Source: Acidobacteriota bacterium
GTDB taxonomy: Bacteria; Acidobacteriota; Terriglobia; UBA7540
Assembly (NCBI GenBank): GCA_021817045.1
Contig: JAKAWG010000053.1
Span: 1 to 35,627 of the forward strand
Length of the DNA: 35,627 nt
Reading direction: 5' to 3'
Part shown: one piece after another, positions 23,633 to 32,671 of the stretch
Layout: each line of letters opens with the position of its first letter
Numbering within the stretch: position 1 is the stretch's first letter
Notes under the pieces: generated by a model
What the model saw: only the letters and a program-made list of their open reading frames with translations
Database searches by the model: none
Told to the model about the DNA's origin: nothing
Program-made: the position numbers and the translations under genes

Positions 23633-26236
23633 TCAGCGAGCTCCGACAATGGTCTTGTCAGTTGCCTCGCCCGCAGCGTCTTTGGCGGGCTTTCCGCTCC
23701 GGATGCGCATGCTGTAGAACGAGCGGTAAACGAAGAAGAAAGAAACCGCAAAGAACACGGCCGCGAGCAAGTGCGTCCACATTGCGCCGCTGGTTGCGGC
23801 GAGCCGGACGGCCAACTCGACGGCGAGTAAGCCGAAGAGCGTAGTGAACTTGATGACAGGGTTGAGCGCGACGGCAGATGTATCTTTGAATGGGTCACCC
23901 ACCAGGTCTCCTACCACCGTGGCCTCGTGTAGTTCGGTTCCTTTTTCCTTTAGCTGAACCTCAACGATCTTCTTGGCGTTGTCCCAGGCTCCTCCGGCGT
24001 TGGCCAGAAAGATTGCTGCGTAGAGTCCGAAGATGGCGATGGAAATCAGATAGCCAATAAAAAAGAAAGGATCCAAGAAGGCAAAAGCCAACGCGGCGAA
24101 AAATAACGAGATGAAGATGGTCAGCATGCCAGTCTGCGCGTAACGGGTGCAGATGCCGACCACCTTTTTGCTATCCTCGGTGGATGCCCTCTCGGTACCA
24201 GCGATATGGATATTTGCCTTGATAAATTCCACGGCACGGTAGGCGCCTGTCGTGACCGCCTGGGTGGAAGCGCCGGTGAACCAATAAATAACAGCACCGC
24301 CGGTCACCAGCCCCAGGATGAAGGGAGCGTGGAGGAGCGAGAGATCGGAAACGTGCTGGGTAAGTGAGTTGGTGAGCGCCATAATGGTGGCGAAGATGAG
24401 GGTGGTCGCGCCCACGACGGCTGTCCCAATCAAGACCGGCTTGGCGCTGGCCTTGAAGGTATTGCCCGCACCATCACTGGCCTCGAGCATTTCCTTGGCG
24501 TGGTCGAAGTCCACGTCCACGCCGAACTGCCTCTTGACGTCCTCGGCCACTCCCGGTTGGCTCTCGATGAGAGAAAGCTCGTAAATGGATTGAGCGTTGT
24601 CCGCCACAGGACCAAAAGAGTCTACAGCGATCGTCACCGGCCCCATGCCCAGGAAGCCAAAGGCAACCAAGCCAAAGGCAAACATCGGAGCCGCCAGAAC
24701 AATCTCACCGAGCCCCTGGAGGCTGAACAAGTAGCCAATGGCCATCAGTACCATGACCGCCAATCCCAGGTAGTAGGATGAATAATTCCCGGACACAAAG
24801 CCGGACAGGATGTCCAGGGCGGTGCCACCCTCTCGGGCCGAGGCGACTACCTCCTGAACGTGGCGAGATTCGGTTGAAGTGAACACTTTCACGAGTTCGG
24901 GAATCAGAGCGCCGGCTACTGTTCCGCAGGAAGTGATGGTCGCGAGCTTCCACCACAGCGTCGGGTCGCCGCCCAAGTCAGGAAGCAAGACGATAGAGAT
25001 CGCATAGGTCAGGGCAATGGTCACGGCGGAGGTGATCCAAACGAGCGAGGTGAGGGGCGATTCGAAATTCATCCTATCCACGTTGCGGTAGCGGGCGCCG
25101 ACGAGGAGGCTGTTAATGTAATAGCCTATCGTCGAAGCTACCAGCATGGCCACGCGGACTGCGAAAAGCCAGACGAGCAGTTGTACTCCAAAGAAATCGC
25201 TCTTTGCGCCGAGAAGAATGAACGCGATCAAGGCGACCTGCACAACACCGTAAGTCTCGAAGCCATCGGCGGTGGGGCCCACGGAATCGCCCGCGTTGTC
25301 GCCTGTGCAATCGGCGATGACGCCGGGATTGCGGGCGTCGTCCTCTTTGACCTTAAACACGATTTTCATCATGTCGGAACCGATGTCGGCGATCTTAGTG
25401 AAAATTCCACCCGCTAGGCGAAGTGTCGCCGCGCCGAGCGATTCACCAATCGCAAAGCCGATGAAGCACGGTCCGGCATAGCTTCCCGGAACGAAGAGAA
25501 TAATGATGAACATTAATAGCAGCTCAATCGAAATGAGCATCATTCCGATGCTCATGCCGGCCCCGAGCGGAATTTGAAGAACTGGATACGGCTTGCCTCC
25601 AAGCGAGGCGTAAGAGGAGCGCGAGTTCGACAGCGTGTTCACGCGAATGCCAAACCATGCGACGCCGTAACTGCCCGCCATTCCGAGCACGCTGAACGCC
25701 AAAATGATGGCGACCCGCAGAGCGCTGAAATGAAGTAGAACGGCGAAATACATCAAGATGACGACCGCAATGAAGGACCAAAGAAGGAGCAGGAACTTTC
25801 CTTGATGGATCAGATAAGTCTTAGAAGTCTCCCAGATTAATTCGGACATCTCTTTCATCGCCCGATGCGCCGGGAGACCCTTCAGGTGAACATACATGAA
25901 GAAGCTGAAGACCATTCCCAAGATGCAAAACAGCGGTCCGTACATGAGTAAACTGTGGCCGTTGATGGCAATGGGGCCAAGGAACCGGACTTTCGTCAAA
26001 TCGGGAATCTTCAGGTTGGCTTCACCGGCAGGCTGGCTCGCGGATTCAGCGAATACGCTGGCTGAAGCCACGAGCATCAGCACCGAGCCCGCTGCCAGCG
26101 CTTTCAAGAAACCGGCGCCCGCGAGCCCAACCCTCATCGCTCGATTGACCAGCGTAAAGGCGGGCGCGGAGGGAGCGTCAAGCGATGCGGACGTGCCGCA
26201 ACCCGAATTGAGTTCATTGCAATCACAGTGATTCAT
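23633..26236 (-). CDS. hppA: Membrane-bound proton-translocating pyrophosphatase
   Basis: The enzyme hydrolyses cytoplasmic pyrophosphate and pumps ions (here probably protons) across the membrane. The 867-aa, roughly 16-helix protein has the signature GGIFTKIADIGSD followed by EDDARNPGVIADCTGDNAGD, plus DSFGPVADNAQSIYE and, near the end, GGAWDNAKK and GDPFKDTSAVALNP. The motif GNTFKAS at about residue 593 has the Lys characteristic of K+-independent types, although F replaces the usual second T. It is longer than usual (660-770 aa) because of an N-terminal extension with MNHCDCNELNSGCG and a signal-like helix. I chose the ATG at 26236, which has GGAGG 7 bases upstream. A promoter lies at 26357-26385. 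Confidence 0.95.
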   Translation of the reverse strand: MNHCDCNELNSGCGTSASLDAPSAPAFTLVNRAMRVGLAGAGFLKALAAGSVLMLVASASVFAESASQPAGEANLKIPDLTKVRFLGPIAINGHSLLMYGPLFCILGMVFSFFMYVHLKGLPAHRAMKEMSELIWETSKTYLIHQGKFLLLLWSFIAVVILMYFAVLLHFSALRVAIILAFSVLGMAGSYGVAWFGIRVNTLSNSRSSYASLGGKPYPVLQIPLGAGMSIGMMLISIELLLMFIIILFVPGSYAGPCFIGFAIGESLGAATLRLAGGIFTKIADIGSDMMKIVFKVKEDDARNPGVIADCTGDNAGDSVGPTADGFETYGVVQVALIAFILLGAKSDFFGVQLLVWLFAVRVAMLVASTIGYYINSLLVGARYRNVDRMNFESPLTSLVWITSAVTIALTYAISIVLLPDLGGDPTLWWKLATITSCGTVAGALIPELVKVFTSTESRHVQEVVASAREGGTALDILSGFVSGNYSSYYLGLAVMVLMAIGYLFSLQGLGEIVLAAPMFAFGLVAFGFLGMGPVTIAVDSFGPVADNAQSIYELSLIESQPGVAEDVKRQFGVDVDFDHAKEMLEASDGAGNTFKASAKPVLIGTAVVGATTLIFATIMALTNSLTQHVSDLSLLHAPFILGLVTGGAVIYWFTGASTQAVTTGAYRAVEFIKANIHIAGTERASTEDSKKVVGICTRYAQTGMLTIFISLFFAALAFAFLDPFFFIGYLISIAIFGLYAAIFLANAGGAWDNAKKIVEVQLKEKGTELHEATVVGDLVGDPFKDTSAVALNPVIKFTTLFGLLAVELAVRLAATSGAMWTHLLAAVFFAVSFFFVYRSFYSMRIRSGKPAKDAAGEATDKTIVGAR

Positions 26237-26356
26237 CAAGTGGCCTCCAGGAGCGCCTCGCTCGCCAGCGAAGGCGGGGCGTAAGGATAAGGTCAGCGCT
26301 GATTTCTCCGAATGTGGGTCCGTTTTCAGGAAAGACGCGTTCTAAGCTGAACCCCT

Positions 26357-26385
26357 TTTATAGCATCGCCTGCAAGGTCCGTCAA
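26357..26385 (-). promoter_or_regulatory. Sigma-70 promoter of hppA
   Basis: On the minus strand, -35 TTGACG (26385-26380), 17-bp spacer, -10 TATAAA (26362-26357). Five of six bases match the consensus at both elements. The leader to the ATG at 26236 would be about 115 bases. Confidence 0.65.
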
Positions 26386-26658
26386 GGCTATGTAAGTAGC
26401 CTAAGAATGACGAAAAATTCCCACCCCCCGTGCCGGCGGCTACCGCCGCCGATTGCTACCTTACCACAAACGTTCAAGTCTGCGCGTGCGGCGGCCGTCA
26501 CAGCTTTTCGAGCAACCTGTTAAAGCCTGTCAAGCTATACTGAAGCGCAGTGCTGGGGACTTATGTTCAGCACGGCTGAAGTTTGCCTTGACGCGGCCGC
26601 TGATCCGAACCTTGCGGTCCCCAACACCAATCAGACGCCGCACTCAGGAGCGGTCAGG
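26386..26658. other. Gap upstream of the broken glycosidase gene
   Basis: No gene or RNA is recognisable. A short palindrome CGGCGGCTACCGCCGCCG lies near 26435-26455, and TATACT at 26536-26541 could be a -10 element for the downstream gene, without a good -35. AGGAG at 26646-26650 is its ribosome binding site. Confidence 0.35.
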
Positions 26659-29042
26659 ATGAAAGCCAGGGGAGGGCCGGACAGTTCCTTGCGGATTTCC
26701 CGGCGCGAATTTATCCAAGGCGCTGTAGCTGCGGGGCCGATCATGAGTTCGGCTTTGAGGGCGGGGTCGGGCCCGGGGGCCACTCAACTCGTGTCGCTGG
26801 ACGGGACATGGAAATTATACTTCGACCGTCAGGGTCGGTGGGCGAAGAAAGACTGGATCGCTGACTTCCTTTCGCGTGACCCAAGACCGGTTCAAATTCC
26901 CTGGAGTCAGATGAGAGCCGAGATGGAAGGGGACGCCATTGAGTTCCGCGTTCCGGCCACATGGGAGGAATATCGCCCGGACACCACCGGCGACGGCTGG
27001 TACTGGCGAGAGGTCGTCATTCCCAAAGCGGAATTTCCGCGCTCCGTGCGGCTAGTGTTCAACGCTGTTCGCTGGGGAGCAGAAGTCTTTTGGGATGGCC
27101 GGCGAGTTGGGCTTTATCTCGGAGGTTTCACGCCTTTTACCGTAAATGTTTCTTCCGTGGCCGAGCCCGGTACACATCACGAGCTCGCCGTACACGTGGT
27201 CAATCCGGGCGGGGGATTTGCCGGCGACTGGGAAAAACTCTTCTTCGAAAACATTCAGATCCCGCAGTCCCATAATTTCGGCGGTATTTGGCAGCCGGTG
27301 GAGATGATCGTCACGAGGCCGGTTTTTATCGAGGATGTCTTTGTCGAGCCCCGAACGACTGAGAATGTGGCCGTGGCTCACGTTACGATCAGGAATTACA
27401 CGCCTCAAACGCAGAAATTATCGCTGCACGCTCGTGCCCTGCTGAACCCCTCAGCCGCTCGACTGGCGGGAACGAGCCGAGAGGAAGTTCAAGTCGGGCG
27501 TTCCCAGAAATTAATCGTCTCGATGCCTCTTAAACTGGACCCGCTTGTCCTTTGGGAGCCGGCCAACCCTGCCCGCTATCGCCTGGAGGTGAACCTTCGG
27601 AGTTCTTCTCCTGCCATTCAAGACGATCATGCGGTGACCTTCGGGATGCGGGCGTTCACGGTGGAAGGACGTTTCTTCTTCCTCATGGCGTGGAGGCCCT
27701 TCCCCGGATGCCTCAGAATGGCCCTCAAATTATCGGCGAATTTGGTTACGGAGGACTCCCAGACATGCCGGCATCGGTGAGGGAGTTCGAGGCCACGGGA
27801 AAGGCCAGCGTCGAAGGTGACAACTGGGATCATTCGCTGAAGTCTCTCGAGGCCGGCTTCCGAAAGTACGCCCTCGCGCCCGTCTTTGGAAGCGTTTCTG
27901 CGTTCTGCCGGCACACGGAAGGCATCCATGCCAACGCGCAAGCCGAGATGGTCCAGGCGCTCCGAACGAACCCCTTCAACAGTGGATATGCGGTTTCCTG
28001 CTTCCACGATCTCGCCATTTGGTACTGTGGAATAACGAATATTTTTCGTGACCCGAAGCCAGTCAGCCGGCGGCTGGCGGCGGTCAACGAGCCGCTGTTT
28101 CCCGCTATTGAAGCGGAACCTTCGCCGGCCTGGACCAACAGAGAGCTGACGATTCGGTGCATCCTTGTCAACGAAAATGTACTGAACGGACCAGCCAAGC
28201 TGTTTGTGACCGTTACAAGTCCTGCGGGAGAAAAAGTAATCGAGGAAACCAAGGATATAGACCTTGCGCCGGAGGACTGTTTTGTCGCGCCCGTGTATGA
28301 AAAGCGGGCAACCTTGAATGGGCCAAGCGGTCATTACGTGATCCGAGCCACAGTTGAAGGCAGTAATGGGCATAAAGCATCAAACGAACGCCGCTTGTTT
28401 GCGCTCGATCCTCACGATATTCACTGGCCTGGGCAGCCCATTCTGCTCTTTGACCTTGCGAACCATCTTGTGCCTTTCTTCGCCCGGCAGAACGTTTCTT
28501 ACGAATTATGGTCAACTCATACGGAAGTGAAGGGACGGCCCATACTTATCGGAGATATGGCGAAGTGGTATTACTACGAACACACCGCAGCGGTCCTTGG
28601 GGAGATGCGCCTTATTCTCGCCGCAGGCCACACTGGATCTACGGTGGGTTTCCTCTTCGAGTCGTCTGACGGCTTGCTTATCAATCTGATCAACGATTTA
28701 GGCATCCAGCGGGGGCCGCTCAGGCTCGTCGACAGCGCGGGAAACTTCCGCGGCGATTTCCATTACGTGAAGCCTCACGCCCTCTTTAGAGGATTGCCAG
28801 TGAAACAGTGTATGGGCGGCGAGTATCGCAACGTGGTTGGGCGGATTTCCATGGATGGTTTTGAGGGTGAAACGGTCGCAGGCTGCAGCGAAAACGCTTA
28901 CTGGTGGGGAACCGATGTGGGTGTGATGAAAACTGGTTCTGGCGCCGTTGTGCTCTCTACCATGCGCCTTTCACAAAACCTCGGTGCCGATCCTGTGGCG
29001 GACATAGTCCTTTCCAATATCTCCTCTTTCAAACCTGGGTGA
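26659..29042 (+). pseudogene. Broken GH2-type glycosidase gene (internal deletion and frame change)
   Basis: The 5' part (26659 to about 27680) encodes a Tat signal (RISRREFIQGAVAAG), a jelly-roll sugar-binding domain (VSLDGTWKLYFD, GDGWYWREVVIP, NFGGIWQPVEM) and an Ig-like domain ending VTFGMRAFTVEGRFFFL, the strand that leads into a GH2 TIM barrel. The text then shifts frame: from about 27690 another frame reads PQNGPQIIGEFGYGG, the nucleophile strand near the end of a GH2 barrel, and continues to 29042 through C-terminal domains. Some 250 residues holding the acid/base Asn-Glu are missing. The first frame stops at 27780. The remaining exported N-terminal half could still be made, but not an active glycosidase. 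A sequencing or assembly error is possible for the frame change but not for the missing barrel. Confidence 0.75.
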
Positions 29043-29129
29043 GAGGCTCGCGTCATCGGCTTGACGGTGGCTCGGTGCCATCCGCGGCGCTTTATGATTC
29101 GCCTTTGAGGTCACACGTCTAGGATAAAA

Positions 29130-29196
29130 TCTGGGTGGCGCACACATGGCGGTCTGTGCCATGTGTGCGAGTATGCGTCATCGCACACATCCCAGA
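29130..29196. repeat. Overlapping inverted repeats forming alternative hairpins
   Basis: CGCACACATGGC (29139-29150) is perfectly complementary to 29158-29169 (GCCATGTGTGCG). ATGTGTGCGA (29161-29170) is also perfectly complementary to 29181-29190 (TCGCACACAT). Outer TCTGGG (29130-29135) can pair with CCCAGA (29191-29196). The two inner stems share the middle arm and exclude each other. The block lies after the broken GH2 gene and upstream of the epimerase promoter, so it is a terminator, repeat or protein-binding array rather than an attenuator in that leader. Confidence 0.7.
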
Positions 29197-29300
29197 CAAC
29201 GGGATGTACGCGCCATTCCGAATTAAATCTCTATGTAGGTCGTCAAGTTGGTATGAGAACGAGTGAAGTGTGTGCCAACGCGCAGCCCGCAAAATTCCGT

Positions 29301-29328
29301 TTGATATTTGGCTGGCGGCGCTTATAAT
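29301..29328 (+). promoter_or_regulatory. Strong sigma-70 promoter of the epimerase-rhaT unit
   Basis: TTGATA (29301-29306), 16-bp spacer, and a perfect TATAAT (29323-29328). The leader to the ATG at 29384 would be about 50 bases. It probably drives both the epimerase and the permease genes. Confidence 0.72.
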
Positions 29329-29383
29329 GCCACGGAAGCTTCAAAAATCACGCCTTGTGGAAGGGGGTATCTGACCGTTTGCT

Positions 29384-30367
29384 ATGAGTTCGCACTTCCT
29401 TGTTACCGGGGCCAAAGGATTTATTGGCGCCTGGATCGTCAAAAACCTGGTCGAAAGGGGCGAGCAGCCCTGGATTTTGGATGTGGACACGAGCGCCCAT
29501 CGTCTTGAGGCGCTCCTTTCGGCCGCTCAGCTCGAGCAAGTCGGCTTCATTCGGGGCGATGTGACCCGAGGTGAAGATCTGGAGCGGGCGGTGGCGGAGC
29601 GCGGTATCACGCACATCGTTCACATGGCAGCGCTGCAAGTGCCGTCCTGCGCGGCCAACCCGGTGCTCGGAGCGCAAGTCAATGTGCTTGGAACGCTAAA
29701 CATCTTTGAAGCGGCCCGCCGCTGCCGGGATACGGTGCGCAGCGTGGTTTATGCCAGTTCGGCGGCCGTCTATGGGCCCGAGGAATTTTACGGAGCCGGG
29801 ACCCTTTCCCAAGATGCCGTACTTCACCCCAACACTCATTACGGCGTCTTCAAGCAGTGCAACGAAGGAAACGCGCGAGTCTATTCCATAACCGCCAATC
29901 TCTCGAGCGTCGGATTGCGCCCGTGGGCGGTCTACGGAGTGGGCCGGGACCAGGGGGTTACTTCAGCTCCCACCAAAGCTCTCAAAGCCATCGTGCTTCG
30001 GCGGCCTTACACCATCCGCTTTAAGGGCACCATTGACCTGCAGTATGTCAACGACACAGCGCGCATTTTCCTTCGCTGCTCGGAAGCTGCCTTGCCTGGC
30101 GCGCGGGTCTATTCGCTGCGCGGCTCCGTGATGCAGACCGAGCAGTTTATCGACACGCTGGAAACGGTGGCGCCGGAAGCGCGTAAACTGATTCGCGTTG
30201 AAGGACCTCGCCTGCCTATTGCGGCGGACCTTGACGACAGCGCCTTGGTACGGGACCTCGGCGACGTACCTCGGACGCCGCTTGTGGACGGGATTCGGGA
30301 GACGCTTGCCCTCTTCGAAAAGCTCCACTCCGAGGGAAGGCTCGACGCATCCGACTTGGACAGTTAA
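29384..30367 (+). CDS. NAD-dependent epimerase/dehydratase (extended SDR)
   Basis: The 327-aa cytoplasmic enzyme has the nucleotide-binding motif VTGAKGFIG (residues 7-15), HMAALQVP, the SS pair S125-S126 (YASSAAVYG) and the catalytic Y153-x3-K157 (HYGVFK). The chain is of usual length for sugar-nucleotide or sugar epimerases/dehydrogenases, including the uronate and sugar dehydrogenase-like members. It precedes the RhaT-like permease by 21 bp, behind a good promoter, so it probably acts on the imported sugar or a product of it, perhaps as the dehydrogenase or epimerase of a deoxy-sugar pathway. Exact substrate cannot be read from the sequence. The ATG lacks a good ribosome binding site. Confidence 0.88.
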   Translation: MSSHFLVTGAKGFIGAWIVKNLVERGEQPWILDVDTSAHRLEALLSAAQLEQVGFIRGDVTRGEDLERAVAERGITHIVHMAALQVPSCAANPVLGAQVNVLGTLNIFEAARRCRDTVRSVVYASSAAVYGPEEFYGAGTLSQDAVLHPNTHYGVFKQCNEGNARVYSITANLSSVGLRPWAVYGVGRDQGVTSAPTKALKAIVLRRPYTIRFKGTIDLQYVNDTARIFLRCSEAALPGARVYSLRGSVMQTEQFIDTLETVAPEARKLIRVEGPRLPIAADLDDSALVRDLGDVPRTPLVDGIRETLALFEKLHSEGRLDASDLDS

Positions 30368-30388
30368 TCTCACGAGAGAGGCTTCCAG

Positions 30389-31408
30389 ATGAACCCATCG
30401 CTTGGTTTTTCTCTGATCGTTCTGGGCGGCTTTATGCAGGGAACGTATTTCCTGGGTTTGAAGTGGACAGCGCCTTGGAAATGGGAAAACATCTGGTTTG
30501 TTTACGCGGTGTTCGCTCTCATCCTTATGCCGATCAGTCTTGCCGCCGCGACCGTCCCCCACATCGGTCGAGCCCTTTCGCAGGCTCCGGGTCACGACCT
30601 GGAGATGGTGTTCCTGTACGGCGCGGGATGGGGCGTTGGGTCCGTTCTTTCGGGTCTTGGCGTGGATCGCATGGGCCTGGCGATGGGCGTGGCCGTGCTG
30701 ATCGGTATAACTGCGGCGCTTGGCGCCCTGATTCCTCTGATTGTGTCGACGCCCGAACTAGTGTTCCAGCCAAAAGGGCTGACGGTGATTGCCTCGGTCA
30801 TCACGCTGCTCGCCGGCGTCACCCTGGTGGGCGTGGCCGGGAAAAAACGCGACCAGTCGAAGGCGGCGCAAAACGAGGCGGGACAGAAGGGCAGCTTCGT
30901 TGCGGGACTTTTGATTTGTATCTTCAGCGGGATCTTCTCCTGCATGTTAAACCTCGCCTTTAGCTTCAGCGGTCCCATCCGGACTGCGGCCATGGCGAGT
31001 GGCGCGAACGTCAACGGGGCGCAGAATTTCGTCTGGATGGTTGCTCTCGGTGCGGGCTTTATTGCAAACCTCCTTTACACGCTCTACCTGCTGACGCGCA
31101 ACCGGACTTGGGGACATTTCACTTATCCAAAATCGGGCAGAACTCTGGCTCTGGGCATCGCGATGGCTTTTCTTTGGTATTTCGGGGTCGTCTTCTACGG
31201 GCGTGGCGCGGGATTGATGGGTGACATCGGCACGGTGGTCGGCTGGCCCATTTTCATGGCCACAATGATTATCTTTTCAGGAGTCTGGGGCTTCGTCACG
31301 GGCGAATGGAAGGGTGCAAGTTCGCGCGCCAAGTGGTACATGCTGGCAGGCATCGTCGTGCTGATTATCGCTTCGGGAATCTCCGGTGCGGCTAACCGGA
31401 TGGGATGA
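30389..31408 (+). CDS. rhaT: RhaT-like L-rhamnose-proton symporter
   Basis: The 339-aa integral membrane protein matches the RhaT family (E. coli RhaT, 344 aa) in length and layout: about ten helices, FMQGTYFLGLKWTAPWKWEN near the N-terminus, the GWGVGSVLSGLGVDRMG loop, and SGIFSCMLNLAFSFSGPI, NFVWMVALGAGF and FYGRGAGLMGDIGTVVGWPI. RhaT proteins import L-rhamnose (and L-lyxose) with protons. The neighbouring secreted rhamnosidase, about 12 kb away, would supply the sugar. Ribosome binding site GAGAGG lies 9 bases before the ATG. Specificity for rhamnose is inferred from family and context. Confidence 0.9.
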   Translation: MNPSLGFSLIVLGGFMQGTYFLGLKWTAPWKWENIWFVYAVFALILMPISLAAATVPHIGRALSQAPGHDLEMVFLYGAGWGVGSVLSGLGVDRMGLAMGVAVLIGITAALGALIPLIVSTPELVFQPKGLTVIASVITLLAGVTLVGVAGKKRDQSKAAQNEAGQKGSFVAGLLICIFSGIFSCMLNLAFSFSGPIRTAAMASGANVNGAQNFVWMVALGAGFIANLLYTLYLLTRNRTWGHFTYPKSGRTLALGIAMAFLWYFGVVFYGRGAGLMGDIGTVVGWPIFMATMIIFSGVWGFVTGEWKGASSRAKWYMLAGIVVLIIASGISGAANRMG

Positions 31409-31433
31409 GAAAATGAAATTTAGCCATTGCTTC

Positions 31434-31468
31434 ATTGAATCAATGGTTCAGTAGCCCAATGATTCAAT
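31434..31468. terminator. Bidirectional terminator-like hairpin between rhaT and the aldo/keto reductase gene
   Basis: ATTGAATCAATGG (31434-31446) and CCAATGATTCAAT (31456-31468) are inverted repeats with 12 of 13 positions matching and a 9-base loop. The stem is AT-rich with A/T-rich flanks and overlaps the reductase stop codon. It lies between two convergent genes and can end transcription from both sides. Confidence 0.55.
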
Positions 31469-32468
31469 TTGCGTCAGCGCCTTTCGGCACCGGAGCATTG
31501 TCCGGCAGCAGCCCTTCCTTTCGCAGGTCAGCCCAGAACACCGCCGGGATGGGGTGACTCGCGAGCCGGAAGTTCTCTTCAACTTCCTCAAGCGCACGCG
31601 CGCCAGGGATGACCGCCGCGACCGCAGGGTGAGCGAGCGGAAATTGTAGCGCCGCCGCTTTCATTGGGACTTGATGGCGAGCGCAGACTTCCTGAACTTT
31701 TCGCACCTGCTCCAGGATTTCCGGCGGCGCGTCCGCGTAATTGTACTTCGCGCCTGGTTGAGCTCCGCTAGCAAGAACCCCGCTATTATAGGGCCCGCCG
31801 ACGATGATGCTGATATTTTTCTGTACGCACAAGGGCAAGAGTTCCTTTAATCCCGTGTGGTCAATGAGCGTATAGCGACCCGCTAGCAGGAAACAGTCGA
31901 AATCACCTTCTCGGGCCAATCGCGCTAGCATCTCCGCTTGATTCATTCCGGCACCAACGGCGCTGATCACACCCTCGCTGCGCAGCTTGGCCAGAGCGGG
32001 ATAGGCGCTGGAAAGAGCTTGCTCGTAATGGTCGTCCGGATCGTGGATGAGCAGGATATCGATCCGGTCCGTCTGGAGCCGCTTCAAGCTCTCTTCAAAT
32101 GAGCGCATCACCGCGTCGTAGCTGAAATCGAATACGGGCTTGAAAGGGAAGGGGCGATCGAACTCGCGTAGCTCGAGCTGGCGGGGATCAGTCGGAACCA
32201 GGAGGCGTCCCACTTTGGTACACAAGACGAAGCTTGAACGGTGTGTGCTGGCCAGCGCCTTGCCCAGGTACGTTTCGGACTTGCCGTATCCGTAGAGAGG
32301 GGCCGTATCCAGAAAGTTGATCCCAAGTGCCAGCGCGCGTTTCACGGTAGCCACACTTCTTGCTTCCGGTACATCCTCAAACAAGCCGCCGAGCGGAGCC
32401 GTGCCCATGCCCACGCGCGTCACCTGAAGTCGAGTTTTGCCGATCGGCGCTTTCGCCAGCGGATTCAT
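31464..32468 (-). CDS. Aldo/keto reductase, D-threo-aldose (L-fucose) 1-dehydrogenase-like
   Basis: The 334-aa enzyme has the AKR catalytic tetrad D54, Y59, K85, H142 in NFLDTAPLYGYGKSE, LCTKVG and LIHDPDD, and the NAD(P)-binding region AAVIPGARALEEVEEN near the end. Among AKRs the N-terminus (LQVTRVGMGTAPLGGLFEDV) and the H-D-P-D-D motif resemble D-threo-aldose 1-dehydrogenase/L-fucose dehydrogenase and pyridoxal dehydrogenase members, which oxidise deoxy-sugars to lactones. I chose the ATG at 32468, which has GAGGA 7 bases upstream; a frame open to 32786 runs over the divergent neighbour and is not used. Substrate assignment is tentative. Confidence 0.9.
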   Translation of the reverse strand: MNPLAKAPIGKTRLQVTRVGMGTAPLGGLFEDVPEARSVATVKRALALGINFLDTAPLYGYGKSETYLGKALASTHRSSFVLCTKVGRLLVPTDPRQLELREFDRPFPFKPVFDFSYDAVMRSFEESLKRLQTDRIDILLIHDPDDHYEQALSSAYPALAKLRSEGVISAVGAGMNQAEMLARLAREGDFDCFLLAGRYTLIDHTGLKELLPLCVQKNISIIVGGPYNSGVLASGAQPGAKYNYADAPPEILEQVRKVQEVCARHQVPMKAAALQFPLAHPAVAAVIPGARALEEVEENFRLASHPIPAVFWADLRKEGLLPDNAPVPKGADAN

Positions 32469-32671
32469 GTGGAGGTCCTCACACGAGAATTTATCAAGCT
32501 GGTGCAATGTATCACGGGTCGCGAAGCGCGAGCAACCAACCGTTTCCGCAGTGCCACGGAGTGTGCCGTGCGCGTGGATTCCACAAGGTTGCCTGACTTC
32601 ACATTTCCGGCAGGCCAGGATGTTTCGGCCTACAATGAAAAAGAAGCGATCTCGACGAGGAGGTTTTGAGG

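Noticed and set aside
27660..27800. Programmed frameshift or Sec recoding in the GH2-type gene
   Set aside because: The two parts are in different frames, the catalytic barrel is missing between them, and no slippery site or Cys-equivalent UGA is seen; a deletion explains it.
29130..29196. Transcription attenuator or riboswitch of the epimerase-rhaT leader
   Set aside because: The best promoter (29301-29328) lies downstream of it, so the hairpins would not be in that transcript.
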